DNA of 64,000 nt. Origin: Lachnospiraceae bacterium 28-4 (GTDB lineage Bacteria; Bacillota; Clostridia; Lachnospirales; Lachnospiraceae). The DNA is taken from positions 791,548-855,547 of the forward strand of contig KE159599.1 of NCBI GenBank assembly GCA_000403275.2. The letters run 5' to 3'. Position numbers and translations under genes: made by a program. Below are positions 52,649 through 61,318 of this stretch, piece after piece. Under the pieces are notes generated by a model. That model did no database searches, was not told where the DNA came from, and was given only the letters and a program-made list of their open reading frames with translations. Position 1 is the stretch's first letter. Every line of letters begins with the position of its first letter.

Positions 52649-53419
52649 TTATTTTTTACCAGACTTTTTTTTGCCGGGAAGCTGCTTATCGGTTGTGCTT
52701 TTACCGCTGTCACGGTATATAGTCTTCCCTGCCTTTTTCAGCTGGAACAATATCCGCAAAGCCTCTGCTACCACTTGGAAGCGGAAACTGGATTCCGAAC
52801 CTACATAATGGATCGGAACCTCTACCGTACGGTAATTCCTGCAATAATACCGCATTTCCGTCTGGTACATATGCCCTGTGGATAAAAACTGATCCAGCTT
52901 CAAGTCTTCCAGCACATACCTTTGAAAGCCCTCAAAACCGCTGGTCATATCTTTCAGCCGCGTTCCCAGCACCACATTAGCTAAAATCGTTCCGCCGGAA
53001 CTCAATATTCTCCGGTATAAGGGATGATGGCTGATACCTCCTCCTTCCACAAAGCGGGAACCCCAGACACAATCATACCCTTCGTCCAATTTCTCTATAA
53101 ACCGCGGGATTTCCTCCGGCAAATGGCTGCCTCCCCCGTCCATCTCGATCACACGTTCCGCCCCGTCTTTCAGGGCATGGCGGAAACCCTCCAGATAACA
53201 ACTAATCACTCCGTAGGATTCCTTATAAAATATAAGTTTTACCCTATCCGTCTTCTTCTCATATTTCTCTATAATGGCTCGCGTACCGTCCGTGGAATAA
53301 TTGTCCATCACCGGATACAAATATAGATTATCATAGGGCAGCGCCAATATTTTCTCGATAATCCCTCCCATTGTGGTTTCTTCATTTGCCACCGGCATAA
53401 CAATAATTGTTTTCTTCAT
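52649..53419 (-). CDS. Family 2 glycosyltransferase, DPM1-like, without membrane helices
   Basis: 256 aa from the ATG at 53419; the frame opens at 53443 and either start is possible. It follows the dolichyl-phosphate-mannose synthase plan: IIVMPVANEE, YPVMDNYSTDGT, EMDGGGSHLPEEIP and SRFVEGGGI. The usual DXD in MDADLSH is here MDGGGSH, so the second acidic ligand is missing. No C-terminal helices are present; the tail is short and Lys-rich. It may load a polyprenyl phosphate or act as an ordinary GT2. It is the first gene after the 75-nt hairpin. Confidence 0.82.
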   Translation of the reverse strand: MKKTIIVMPVANEETTMGGIIEKILALPYDNLYLYPVMDNYSTDGTRAIIEKYEKKTDRVKLIFYKESYGVISCYLEGFRHALKDGAERVIEMDGGGSHLPEEIPRFIEKLDEGYDCVWGSRFVEGGGISHHPLYRRILSSGGTILANVVLGTRLKDMTSGFEGFQRYVLEDLKLDQFLSTGHMYQTEMRYYCRNYRTVEVPIHYVGSESSFRFQVVAEALRILFQLKKAGKTIYRDSGKSTTDKQLPGKKKSGKK

Positions 53420-53515
53420 TTTTCTTCTATTCCTATCTTTCATCCCAATCTTATTTCTTTTATGTTTTTCTCATCTGCATATACTTCTATAGTCTACCAT
53501 ATTACTAATCTAAGC

Positions 53516-53590
53516 GCAAATAAAACACGGGAAACCGCCTCGGCATTCATTTTAAATGAATGTTGGGGCGATTTCCCGTGTTTTATTTGC
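53516..53590. repeat. 75-nt near-perfect hairpin between two glycan genes
   Basis: Two 37-nt arms around a single-base loop match at 33 of 37 positions. The outer part GCAAATAAAACACGGGAAA pairs without a mismatch. The four differences lie in the middle of the arms. In plus-strand RNA three of them are G-U wobbles; in minus-strand RNA only one is. The stop codon of the GT4 gene at 53583 lies inside the arm. No U-tract follows on the minus strand, so it is not a classic terminator. It may be a miniature inverted-repeat element, an RNase III site or an attenuator. Confidence 0.8.
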
Positions 53591-54704
53591 CGATCCATTT
53601 TCTTATACGTTCTACATAACCGGCATTGGAAAAATCTTCTGCCCTTTCCGCAGAAGCTTTTTTATATGTTTCATGATACTCCCGATCCGTCAGCATCCTT
53701 TTGATTTCGTCCGCCAGACGTTTTTCTTCTTCGCTTATTTCCGAAGGTTTCAAGTTTTTTACCGGACTCATGTTCGGAATCAATACGCCATAAGAAGAAT
53801 CCCCTTTGCGCAGAATTTCCCCAGGGCCGGTCAAACAGTCCGTAGCAATTACCGGAATGCCCAAGGCCATAGCCTCTACCAAAGCATTCGGAAATCCTTC
53901 GTTATAGGAAGTCAGCACATAAACCCTGGCCTCATGCAGATAAGGGAACGGATTTTTCTTCATTCCCGTAAAATAAACCTCATCTGCCACGCCCAATTCT
54001 TTTGCCAGCGTCCTGTATTCTTCGAATTCCCCCTCTCCGATAATCATCAGCTTCGCGTCGGTAATTTCTTTTTGTACAAGGGAAAAACTTTTCAACAGAT
54101 GCCAGAAGCCCTTTACGTCGTCCTCCCTCCCCATGGAAACAATGATATTCTCCCGATCCTCCCAGGGCAGCCTTATCCCTTCTCTGACAGCATTTTGTTT
54201 CAAAGCCTCCACGTCCAGAGGATTATATAACGTCACCGCATTCCGACAATGGTATCGGGATGTTATTTCCTCCTCGATCTTCTTCGAACAGCATAATACC
54301 CTGTCCGAGTATCGGGAAAACAACCGGATCAGCCGGGGATTCCCCATATCCATATAGCTTCGGACGCCTGTCCAGACTTCCCCTTTCGATTTGGAAAATA
54401 CATTCACCATATTGGCGGATGGGCCAAAGCTATAGGCGATATCGATCCCCCACTCTTTTTTCAACTTTCTGACGGCAAGACTTCTTTTAATAACATTCAG
54501 TACCTTGCCGGCTTTCCCTTCCCTCACGCCGAGATGCAGATCCGTCACATGCAGCCCTTTGATATCATAGGCAATATCTTTGGAATCAAACATAACGATA
54601 AATACATCCGCATATGGTTCCAGCAGCCGCGCCGTCGTTACGCAGACGCGTTCAAAACCACCTTGATGAAGCATCGGTACGATTAACATTAATTTTTTCT
54701 TCAT
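53583..54704 (-). CDS. Family 4 glycosyltransferase
   Basis: 373-aa GT-B enzyme. HQGGFERVCVTTARLLEPY forms the N-terminal glycine motif, SMGREDDVKGFWHLLKSF opens the donor domain and the EX7E motif is YNEGFPNALVEAMALGIPVIATDCLTGPGEIL. That last block resembles lipopolysaccharide-core and capsule GT4s using UDP-hexose. The gene ends inside the 75-nt hairpin, which separates it from the next gene by the longest gap in this part of the locus. Sugar unknown. Confidence 0.9.
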   Translation of the reverse strand: MKKKLMLIVPMLHQGGFERVCVTTARLLEPYADVFIVMFDSKDIAYDIKGLHVTDLHLGVREGKAGKVLNVIKRSLAVRKLKKEWGIDIAYSFGPSANMVNVFSKSKGEVWTGVRSYMDMGNPRLIRLFSRYSDRVLCCSKKIEEEITSRYHCRNAVTLYNPLDVEALKQNAVREGIRLPWEDRENIIVSMGREDDVKGFWHLLKSFSLVQKEITDAKLMIIGEGEFEEYRTLAKELGVADEVYFTGMKKNPFPYLHEARVYVLTSYNEGFPNALVEAMALGIPVIATDCLTGPGEILRKGDSSYGVLIPNMSPVKNLKPSEISEEEKRLADEIKRMLTDREYHETYKKASAERAEDFSNAGYVERIRKWIGK

Positions 54705-54764
54705 GTACTACCTCATTTCCGGGCTGTTTTTCTTCACACCCATTCGATTCCCCCGCCTGATCGA

Positions 54765-55913
54765 TCAGCCCATCTTCCCCGATACATAAAAGTGTTCCAT
54801 CCGCTTCGCCTGTTCCCTCACATCAAAACCGGCTTCCGCGATGATCCGGCACATATTTTCTCTTTCATAAGAACCCCCGTCCAGGATTTGTTCCGCCCAG
54901 TCCTTTGCCGGAAGATCAATATTTTTATAAGCCACCAGATCCGTAAAACCAACCTCCCGCGTAATCCTGTCCGAAATCAGGCACTTAAGGCCCGCCGCCT
55001 GGGCCTCCACCACGGTTCCCGGCAGCCCTTCAAAGCGGGAAGGAAATACGAAATAATCCATTGCCTGGTAATAATCCCAGACTTCCTTCCGGTTTCCCAT
55101 AAAAAATACTGATTTTCCTATACCAAGCTGCGCCGCCTGTTTCTTTGCCGCATCCATGCCAGGGCCTTCCCCGAGCAGCATAAGCGCTGCCTCCGTTCCC
55201 TTTTCCTTCAGGACGTTTTGTACCGCCGCAAAAACTTCCAGCAGAAACTCATGGTTTTTTGCATAATGGAATCTTCCCACATGTCCTATCACAAAACGAT
55301 CCTCAAGACCCCATTCTTTTCTGATCCTGTCCCGTACTTCTTTCTTATACACAAATTTTCCGGCATCCACCGCATTCGGGATCACCAGGGCTTTCTGAGA
55401 ACTTTTCCACTTTTTTCCGAATACCGCCTCCCCGGCCTCCCCGGAACATGCAAAACAATAGTCTGCCTGTCCCAGCAAGGGGATGCGAAGCAGCCTTGTC
55501 ACGACTCCTTTGATTCCCCGGTCTACCCCCGCACTTCTGGCGTGCGCCGCCCGCACCGGAATACCCGCTTTTGCCGCTTCCGGCAGATAAATAGCCGCCG
55601 TACTTGTCATATGCCCCTGCACGACGCGGTAATAATCATGCGCGGCAAAAAATTCCCTTACCGCCTTTCGATAAGAAAAATAGTTATATCCTTTAAACTT
55701 GGGCAGAAGATAGATTCTCCCGCCCAATTCCTTTACTTCCCCATCATAAAATTCGGGAATGCGCTCCCCCGCCGCGCTCTGATGCACAAGAAAATCAAAC
55801 TGCACCTTTTCCCTGTCCATGCAGCGATAAAGATCCATAATACGGCTTTCCGCGCCGCCAAGGCTGAGACCCCCGAGTACATGCAATACGCGAACCGGCT
55901 CTCCCATGGTCAT
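54765..55913 (-). CDS. Family 4 glycosyltransferase
   Basis: 382-aa GT-B enzyme. VLHVLGGLSLGGAESRIMDLYRCM at the N-terminus is a common Gram-positive EPS GT4 opening (EpsF-like), followed by HARSAGVDRG, VGRFHYAKNHEFLLEVF and the EX7E motif FEGLPGTVVEAQAAGLKCLISD. AGGAGG lies 3 nt before the ATG at 55913 and 9 nt before an ATG two codons later, so either may be used. It starts 9 nt after the DUF2334 gene. Glycosyl donor unknown. Confidence 0.9.
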   Translation of the reverse strand: MTMGEPVRVLHVLGGLSLGGAESRIMDLYRCMDREKVQFDFLVHQSAAGERIPEFYDGEVKELGGRIYLLPKFKGYNYFSYRKAVREFFAAHDYYRVVQGHMTSTAAIYLPEAAKAGIPVRAAHARSAGVDRGIKGVVTRLLRIPLLGQADYCFACSGEAGEAVFGKKWKSSQKALVIPNAVDAGKFVYKKEVRDRIRKEWGLEDRFVIGHVGRFHYAKNHEFLLEVFAAVQNVLKEKGTEAALMLLGEGPGMDAAKKQAAQLGIGKSVFFMGNRKEVWDYYQAMDYFVFPSRFEGLPGTVVEAQAAGLKCLISDRITREVGFTDLVAYKNIDLPAKDWAEQILDGGSYERENMCRIIAEAGFDVREQAKRMEHFYVSGKMG

Positions 55914-55922
55914 TCCCCTCCT

Positions 55923-56678
55923 CTACAGAAATTTCACCAAAATACGCTTTCCGACCGCCAGCAAATATTCCACGCCATGTCCGGCCCATCCCCTTTTGAC
56001 CGCTTCTGTCTGCAAATAATCTCCATAGGATATGGTCTCATATTCCCTGAATATTCTGCGGTAATTCTCCATATCTTTCCGGTTCACCGTATTCACATGC
56101 ACTACCATTGTGGTTATTCCATGATTTTTTTTCAGACTGCTTCCCAGCCGGAATGAAATCGGATAAAAGCACATTTGTTTCCAAAGATACGGTTTGCTTC
56201 CAAAGCCATCCGTTATTCTGCCAAATCCTGCCTGGCGCAGAGCCTTTAACGTATTTCTGTCATAAGAATGGGCCGGAGCCATAAAGATATCCGTCTTTAT
56301 TCCATGGGAATCCAGGACGCTCCTTCCTTTTTCCAGCATAGCAAGCTGCTCTGCCAGAGGCAGCCCCGCAAATTCCGAAAAAAGATTCAATGGAAAAACC
56401 CCTCCCTTTTTCTGCGTATAAACATGCCGGTAACCATGCATGGCAACGATCCACCCTTGCTCCTGCAATCCTTTGACATATTCCCAGAAGTCCTCCGGCA
56501 TATGCTCATGCCGGTCTTTCCCGTTTTCTTCCGTCCGTTCCAGATTCCTGTCCTGGTTATCCGGCACCACGCCAATCAACGGCTTTATTCCATATTCATC
56601 CAAAAGCGCCTTAAAATCCGCAAACTTCTTCCAATCCATCCCTGGCGCAATATCATCCATTCGAACCGCTATCTTCAT
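55923..56678 (-). CDS. DUF2334-type polysaccharide-deacetylase-like protein
   Basis: 251 aa from the ATG at 56678 (GGAG upstream, 8 nt after the previous stop). IAVRMDDIAPGMDW holds the Asp-Asp of the metal site, IVAMHGYRH the HxxxH pair and FMAPAHSYDRNT a further conserved block. This is the DUF2334 pattern, a NodB-related fold. No signal peptide, so a cytoplasmic amino-sugar N-deacetylase is the likely role. Next to a formyltransferase gene it could free an amino group for re-acylation; that link is inference. It differs clearly from the deacetylase-like protein at 50751. Confidence 0.78.
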   Translation of the reverse strand: MKIAVRMDDIAPGMDWKKFADFKALLDEYGIKPLIGVVPDNQDRNLERTEENGKDRHEHMPEDFWEYVKGLQEQGWIVAMHGYRHVYTQKKGGVFPLNLFSEFAGLPLAEQLAMLEKGRSVLDSHGIKTDIFMAPAHSYDRNTLKALRQAGFGRITDGFGSKPYLWKQMCFYPISFRLGSSLKKNHGITTMVVHVNTVNRKDMENYRRIFREYETISYGDYLQTEAVKRGWAGHGVEYLLAVGKRILVKFL

Positions 56679-56686
56679 ACAGCTTT

Positions 56687-57607
56687 TTACTCCAGAATAT
56701 CTCCCTCTTCTATCTCCCTGCCGCATTCATATCTGTCAATCAGCAACGAGCCATCCACCGTCCTTACCACCAATTTCCCGTCAAAAATATCCACCACTTC
56801 CCCCGGCGCATAGGCAGAAAAATCTATGATTTCATCAAAGGGATGCGCTTCCCATACCGTCACTTTTTCCCCGCCGCACATGGCAAATGCCCCCGGAAAA
56901 GGAGCCGTCACGCCGCGGATCAGGTTATAAATATCTCTCGTTCGCCCTTTAAAATCGATCTTGCCGTCAGCCGCCGTTCTCTTGCTATACCAGGAATCAA
57001 AATCTTTGGATTCCGTCCTGATTACAATATTTTTCTCCTCATAGGCTTTTAGAAGCTTCTGAATCAGATTTTTGGAACAAATCATGTTTTTATATTGGGC
57101 CGTCCTGATATCGTCGTGGCTCGTGATAGAAAACATTTCCGTGGCAAATACATTGGGACTATCCGCTTTTTCATCATAACGGAACAAGTTCAAATTGAAC
57201 CGGGTATCTCCCTGAATAATCGACCAGTTTAAAGGCGACCTTCCTCTTCCAAAAGGAAGGTATCCGCAGTTGCCGTGAAATCCGTATACGCCATAGCTGA
57301 ACCGATCCAATACGTATTTGGGGATCAGCCTTTGCCAACCCATGGAAACCGCAATTTCAAATTCGTTTTCTTCCATAAATTTTTTTGTTTTTTCATCCGT
57401 TAGGAAATAACTGTCCGCTTCGAATACAGGAATACCATATCGCTCCGTCAATACCGACAAACCCTTAAAGCCGGAAACCTGATTCTTATTCAGCACCTCT
57501 TTGCTGATCGTAATCACCAATTCCACCGGACAAATATTTTTGTGAATAAATTCCACAATATTTTCCGACGTATCCTTTACCCCAAATACCACGACCTTAT
57601 ATCTCAT
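56687..57607 (-). CDS. Sugar N-formyltransferase-like protein
   Basis: 306 aa from the ATG at 57607 (AAGGAG 5 nt upstream, ATGA overlap with the epimerase stop). The N-terminal domain resembles methionyl-tRNA formyltransferase: GFHGNCGYLPFGRGRSPLNWSI corresponds to the NLHPSLLPKYRG-type loop, with catalytic-type His111 and an Asp in DEKADSP near 149. The Asn two residues before the His is Gly here. The C-terminal part (ADGKIDFKGRTRDIYNLIRGVTAPFPGAFA) matches the second Fmt domain. Sugar formyltransferases use N10-formyl-tetrahydrofolate to modify 4-amino sugars. The missing Asn raises doubt about the exact reaction. Confidence 0.78.
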   Translation of the reverse strand: MRYKVVVFGVKDTSENIVEFIHKNICPVELVITISKEVLNKNQVSGFKGLSVLTERYGIPVFEADSYFLTDEKTKKFMEENEFEIAVSMGWQRLIPKYVLDRFSYGVYGFHGNCGYLPFGRGRSPLNWSIIQGDTRFNLNLFRYDEKADSPNVFATEMFSITSHDDIRTAQYKNMICSKNLIQKLLKAYEEKNIVIRTESKDFDSWYSKRTAADGKIDFKGRTRDIYNLIRGVTAPFPGAFAMCGGEKVTVWEAHPFDEIIDFSAYAPGEVVDIFDGKLVVRTVDGSLLIDRYECGREIEEGDILE

Positions 57608-58578
57608 AGATTCTCCTTGTACCAATCAATGGCCAGACTGATTCCTCTTGCGAAATCATACTCCGGATCATATCCCAACAGCTCCCTGGCTTTCGAAATA
57701 TCTGCATTGGAATCTCTCACATCGCCCAGCCTCGGAGGGCCGAATTTCGGTTCCACTTCTTTTCCCAACGCCTTGCAAAGATCATAATAGACGTCAATCA
57801 GATACTCTCTGGCTCCTGCGCCGATATTAAATGCATTCCCCCCCACTTTACTTGACGCAAGACAAGCCTTCAAATTCGCTTCAATGACATTATCAATATA
57901 GGTAAAATCCCTCGACTGTCTTCCATCGCCATTAATTGTAGGAGTCTCCCCGTTTAAAAGCATGCGGATAAACTTGGGGATCACCGCCGCATATGCCCCA
58001 TCCGGATCCTGTCTCCTGCCGAAAACATTGAAATAACGCAATCCGTAAGTATCCAATCCATATAACTCTTTATATAATCTGCCATATTCTTCATCTACCT
58101 TTTTTGTCAGGGCATAGGGCGAAAGCACCTTCCCTTCCACACCTTCCTTTTTAGGGAGCTGGGGATGGTCGCCGTATACGGAAGAACTGGAAGCATAAAC
58201 AAACTTCTTTACCCCGTTCTGCCGGCTCGCCTCCATCATATTCAGCGTACCCCTGATATTGATTTCTTCATACAAAAGCGGCATTTCAATGCTTCTCGGC
58301 ACACTTCCCCACGCTGCCTGATTCAAAACATAGTCCACCCCTTTTGTCGCTTCCAGGCAAGTATTCAATTCCCTGATATCGCCTTTGATAAAAGTAAATT
58401 GATCCAATTTGGTAAACGGTTCTATATTCTCGTATTTTCCGGTAGAAAGATTGTCCAGACACCGTACTCTATACCCCATGTCAAGAAGCGCCTCACACAA
58501 ATTAGAACCGATAAATCCCGCGCCCCCGGTTATTAAAAATACACTATCCGCATCGAATTTTAAATCTTTATAGCTCAT
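57604..58578 (-). CDS. wbpP: UDP-N-acetylhexosamine 4-epimerase, WbpP/TviC-like
   Basis: 324-aa short-chain dehydrogenase/reductase. NAD-binding TGGAGFIGS at 17-25, NQAAWGSVPRSI, then the catalytic Ser near 131 and YALTK (Tyr155, Lys159). NQAA.GSVPRS and the C-terminal GPPRLGDVRDSNADI are typical of WbpP/TviC, which interconvert UDP-GlcNAc and UDP-GalNAc or their uronic acids. It is two genes from the WbpO-like dehydrogenase, the usual partner. Together they would give UDP-GalNAcA. Cytoplasmic. UDP-Glc/Gal specificity is less likely given these motifs. Confidence 0.88.
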   Translation of the reverse strand: MSYKDLKFDADSVFLITGGAGFIGSNLCEALLDMGYRVRCLDNLSTGKYENIEPFTKLDQFTFIKGDIRELNTCLEATKGVDYVLNQAAWGSVPRSIEMPLLYEEINIRGTLNMMEASRQNGVKKFVYASSSSVYGDHPQLPKKEGVEGKVLSPYALTKKVDEEYGRLYKELYGLDTYGLRYFNVFGRRQDPDGAYAAVIPKFIRMLLNGETPTINGDGRQSRDFTYIDNVIEANLKACLASSKVGGNAFNIGAGAREYLIDVYYDLCKALGKEVEPKFGPPRLGDVRDSNADISKARELLGYDPEYDFARGISLAIDWYKENL

Positions 58579-58619
58579 TTTCTTCTTTTATGCACAAAAT
58601 GCATATCTCCTTTCCTTCA

Positions 58620-60005
58620 TTATCTCTCCCTCAAACTCAAAAGCAGCAAAAAATATCCTGTGTAAAAAGGCGCAAAACCATAAATCATATAGCGGGACAA
58701 ACACATGATAGTTATGGATACGGCACCCACATTCGCCAATATCGCTAAAAGAGAAATCAACATAACCGGAACCGCCGGATTTTCCCTATTCTTCCTCCAT
58801 ACAAACAGCGTCAGCGCCAATGCCGATACGTAAATAAAAAATGCTGCCCAGTTGACCAGCGGGTGTACTACCGCAATGCTCCGAACCGCCCCATAAGAAG
58901 CAATGAGCAAATAATTTCCGAACCACCGGAAAAAACAGCCGGGCAGAATGCCGCGGATAATTTTTCCCGCCGTCTCATCCGCCATCAAGTTTTGGATAAT
59001 ATAATCGCTTGTCACCGTCTTATCATATGTCTGATAAAATACGTCTTCTATCATTTCATATTTGATCGTATCATGCCATGCCTCAATATGCTCCGTTTTT
59101 TCCCGAAGCGAAGAACCGGCATATTTATAATTGGCCCGGCGTTCTTCGGCCAGATCGTACATACGGAAGAAAAATTCCCTGGCTTCCTGATCCCGGATCC
59201 GTTCTCCGTCTTCCCGGTCCGCAGCGTATAGAATATTCGTCAGAGTGTTTACGGTTCCGTATGTATTATTGATAAAATGCCCGTTAAATACAAGATTATA
59301 ACTTTTTACTGCAAGCGTCCGCAAGATAAATACAGCCGCTACTATAACGACCATTATAAGCAAATGCCTTATTTTCCATTTTCCGTTCCTTGGGTTCTGC
59401 CATGTTCTGCGCCTCCACCGGTTCTTCGACCATAACACAATTCTGGCTCCCGCCACCGCCAGCCATATCAGTATCGTCACCATCATCTGGGTTCTTGCCA
59501 AAGAAATCAAAAAGGCCAGGAAAAGAGAACAAGCCGCCGCTTTCTTGCACTCTCTTTCTTTTTCTTCCGTAAAGATTTTAAAACATTCTAATAAAAACAA
59601 AGTAAATAAAGGAAGGCAAAGGGCCTCGCTCATAACGGAATTTGTCATAAAAAGATGCAGCGCTGAAAAATATTTTGTCACCATATGAGGAGCAAGACAG
59701 ATCAGCACCACTACCGCTTCCCCGAGCCAATTCAGGTCAAACCTTTCACCGATATAATCCGCAAAAAGCCATATGCTCACCGCCGCAAAAATGTTCTGGA
59801 TTACCCCCATAGCAATCAGCCATCCATTCGGAAAAACCGTTCGGAGGGCAGCCAAAAACAAAGGGTATAAAGGCTCCCTGTGAATATGCATTTTTAAATA
59901 CTGATCCGAATCGTTATATACGCCCGGCCCGAACGCAACAAACATTCCAAGGAAGACTGCCATCAGCAGTACGAGGAATGCCCCCGATCTTACCTTTTTT
60001 ACCAT
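58620..60005 (-). CDS. GT-C/GT39-like membrane glycosyltransferase candidate
   Basis: 461-aa membrane protein with 9-10 helices. The first outward loop has GPGVYNDSDQYLKMHIHREPLYPLFL. Acidic residues there followed by an Arg-x-Pro-x-Tyr-Pro stretch are typical of GT-C dolichyl-phosphate mannosyltransferase-like (GT39/GT83-type) enzymes. A hydrophilic outward loop of about 90 residues lies near 250-340. The ATG at 60005 shares one base with the stop of the dehydrogenase gene (TAATG) and has GGAG 6 nt upstream. It probably uses a polyprenyl-phosphate sugar. Substrate unknown. Confidence 0.65.
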   Translation of the reverse strand: MVKKVRSGAFLVLLMAVFLGMFVAFGPGVYNDSDQYLKMHIHREPLYPLFLAALRTVFPNGWLIAMGVIQNIFAAVSIWLFADYIGERFDLNWLGEAVVVLICLAPHMVTKYFSALHLFMTNSVMSEALCLPLFTLFLLECFKIFTEEKERECKKAAACSLFLAFLISLARTQMMVTILIWLAVAGARIVLWSKNRWRRRTWQNPRNGKWKIRHLLIMVVIVAAVFILRTLAVKSYNLVFNGHFINNTYGTVNTLTNILYAADREDGERIRDQEAREFFFRMYDLAEERRANYKYAGSSLREKTEHIEAWHDTIKYEMIEDVFYQTYDKTVTSDYIIQNLMADETAGKIIRGILPGCFFRWFGNYLLIASYGAVRSIAVVHPLVNWAAFFIYVSALALTLFVWRKNRENPAVPVMLISLLAILANVGAVSITIMCLSRYMIYGFAPFYTGYFLLLLSLRER

Positions 60006-61318
60006 TATAATCTCCAATACAGATAATCTTCTCCATAATCTTTCTTATTCAGCAAGCCTTTGATATCCATCAGCACTTTCACTTCATGTACCGGATTAAA
60101 AAATCCGGAGATATCTTTCGTGGACAATTCCATGAATTCGGAATGAGCCACCGCTATGACTACCGCATCCATATCCCGTATCTCTTTGATATCATGGAAG
60201 TCAATCCCATAAAGCCTTTTCGCTTCATCGGCATCCGCTGCAGGATCTACCACGATCGGCCGTATCCCGTATTCCCCCAGTTCCTTATAAATATCGATTA
60301 CCTTCGTATTTCTTGTGTCCGGACAGTTTTCCTTAAAGGTAAACCCTAAAATAGCCACCTTCGCCCCTTTCACCGGAACATCTGTCTTAATCAGATTCTT
60401 TACCAGGCTTTCCGCCACATATCTTCCCATGTCGTCATTGATACGCCGGCCGGACAAAATAATCTGGGAATGATAACCAAGCTCTTCCGCCTTATATGTG
60501 AGATAATAAGGATCTACTCCGATGCAGTGCCCGCCTACCAGTCCTGGGAAAAATTTCAGGAAATTCCATTTCGTTCCGGCCGCTTCTAATACCGCCTTCG
60601 TATCAATTCCCATCTTATGGAAAATAATCGATAATTCATTCATAAATGCAATATTAATATCCCGCTGGCTGTTTTCAATCACCTTCGCCGCTTCGGCTAC
60701 CTTAATTGATTCCGCCCGATAAACCCCGGCTTCCACTACCAGTTCATATACCTTTGCCACCGTATCCAGCGTCTCCTCATCCATCCCGGATACAATTTTC
60801 GTGATTGTTTCCAGCCTGTGTACCTTATCTCCCGGATTGATCCTCTCGGGCGAATATCCTATTTTAAAATCCACACCGCATTTTAAACCGGACTCCTTCT
60901 CCAATATCGGAACGCAAATATCTTCCGTCACTCCGGGATATACGGTGGACTCGAATACGACGATGGAACCTTTTGTCAGATTCTGTCCCAGAAGACGGCT
61001 CGCCCCCTCCACCGGTGAAAGATCCGGCGTATGGTCATCGTTTACCGGCGTAGGAACTGCCACAATATGGAATTTCGCTTCTTTCAGCCTGGAAGCGTCT
61101 GCAGTAAACTCTACTTTCGTATTCCGTATGACTTCTCCTCCTACCTCATTGGTAGGATCCACTCCAGCTTTATACAGATCAATCTTCTGCTTATTCAAAT
61201 CGAACCCTATCACTTTTACCTTTTTGGCAAAAGCCACCGCGATAGGCATCCCCACATACCCCAAGCCCACCAGGGAAAGCTTCTCTTCTCCATTTACCAG
61301 TTTTTCATATAAATTCAT
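60005..61318 (-). CDS. wbpO: UDP-N-acetyl-D-glucosamine/galactosamine 6-dehydrogenase, WbpO/TviB-like
   Basis: 437 aa, standard length for nucleotide-sugar dehydrogenases. NAD-binding GLGYVG at 18-23, FESTVYPGVTEDICVPILE, GYSPERINPGDK, KVIENSQRDINIAFMNEL and the catalytic Cys265 in GGHCIGVDPYYL. These blocks match the WbpO/TviB/VipA branch acting on UDP-GlcNAc or UDP-GalNAc rather than UDP-glucose. It oxidises C6 to the uronic acid in two NAD-dependent steps. With the WbpP-like epimerase it should yield UDP-GalNAcA. AAGGAG precedes the start; 4-nt overlap with the upstream GT4. Confidence 0.92.
   Translation of the reverse strand: MNLYEKLVNGEEKLSLVGLGYVGMPIAVAFAKKVKVIGFDLNKQKIDLYKAGVDPTNEVGGEVIRNTKVEFTADASRLKEAKFHIVAVPTPVNDDHTPDLSPVEGASRLLGQNLTKGSIVVFESTVYPGVTEDICVPILEKESGLKCGVDFKIGYSPERINPGDKVHRLETITKIVSGMDEETLDTVAKVYELVVEAGVYRAESIKVAEAAKVIENSQRDINIAFMNELSIIFHKMGIDTKAVLEAAGTKWNFLKFFPGLVGGHCIGVDPYYLTYKAEELGYHSQIILSGRRINDDMGRYVAESLVKNLIKTDVPVKGAKVAILGFTFKENCPDTRNTKVIDIYKELGEYGIRPIVVDPAADADEAKRLYGIDFHDIKEIRDMDAVVIAVAHSEFMELSTKDISGFFNPVHEVKVLMDIKGLLNKKDYGEDYLYWRL

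Noticed and set aside
53444-53515. New promoter after the 75-nt hairpin
   Set aside because: TATAGA is present but the hexamer 16 nt upstream matches the -35 consensus at only two positions.
55218-56156. 312-codon plus-strand open frame
   Set aside because: Antisense across two well-supported genes; no motif.
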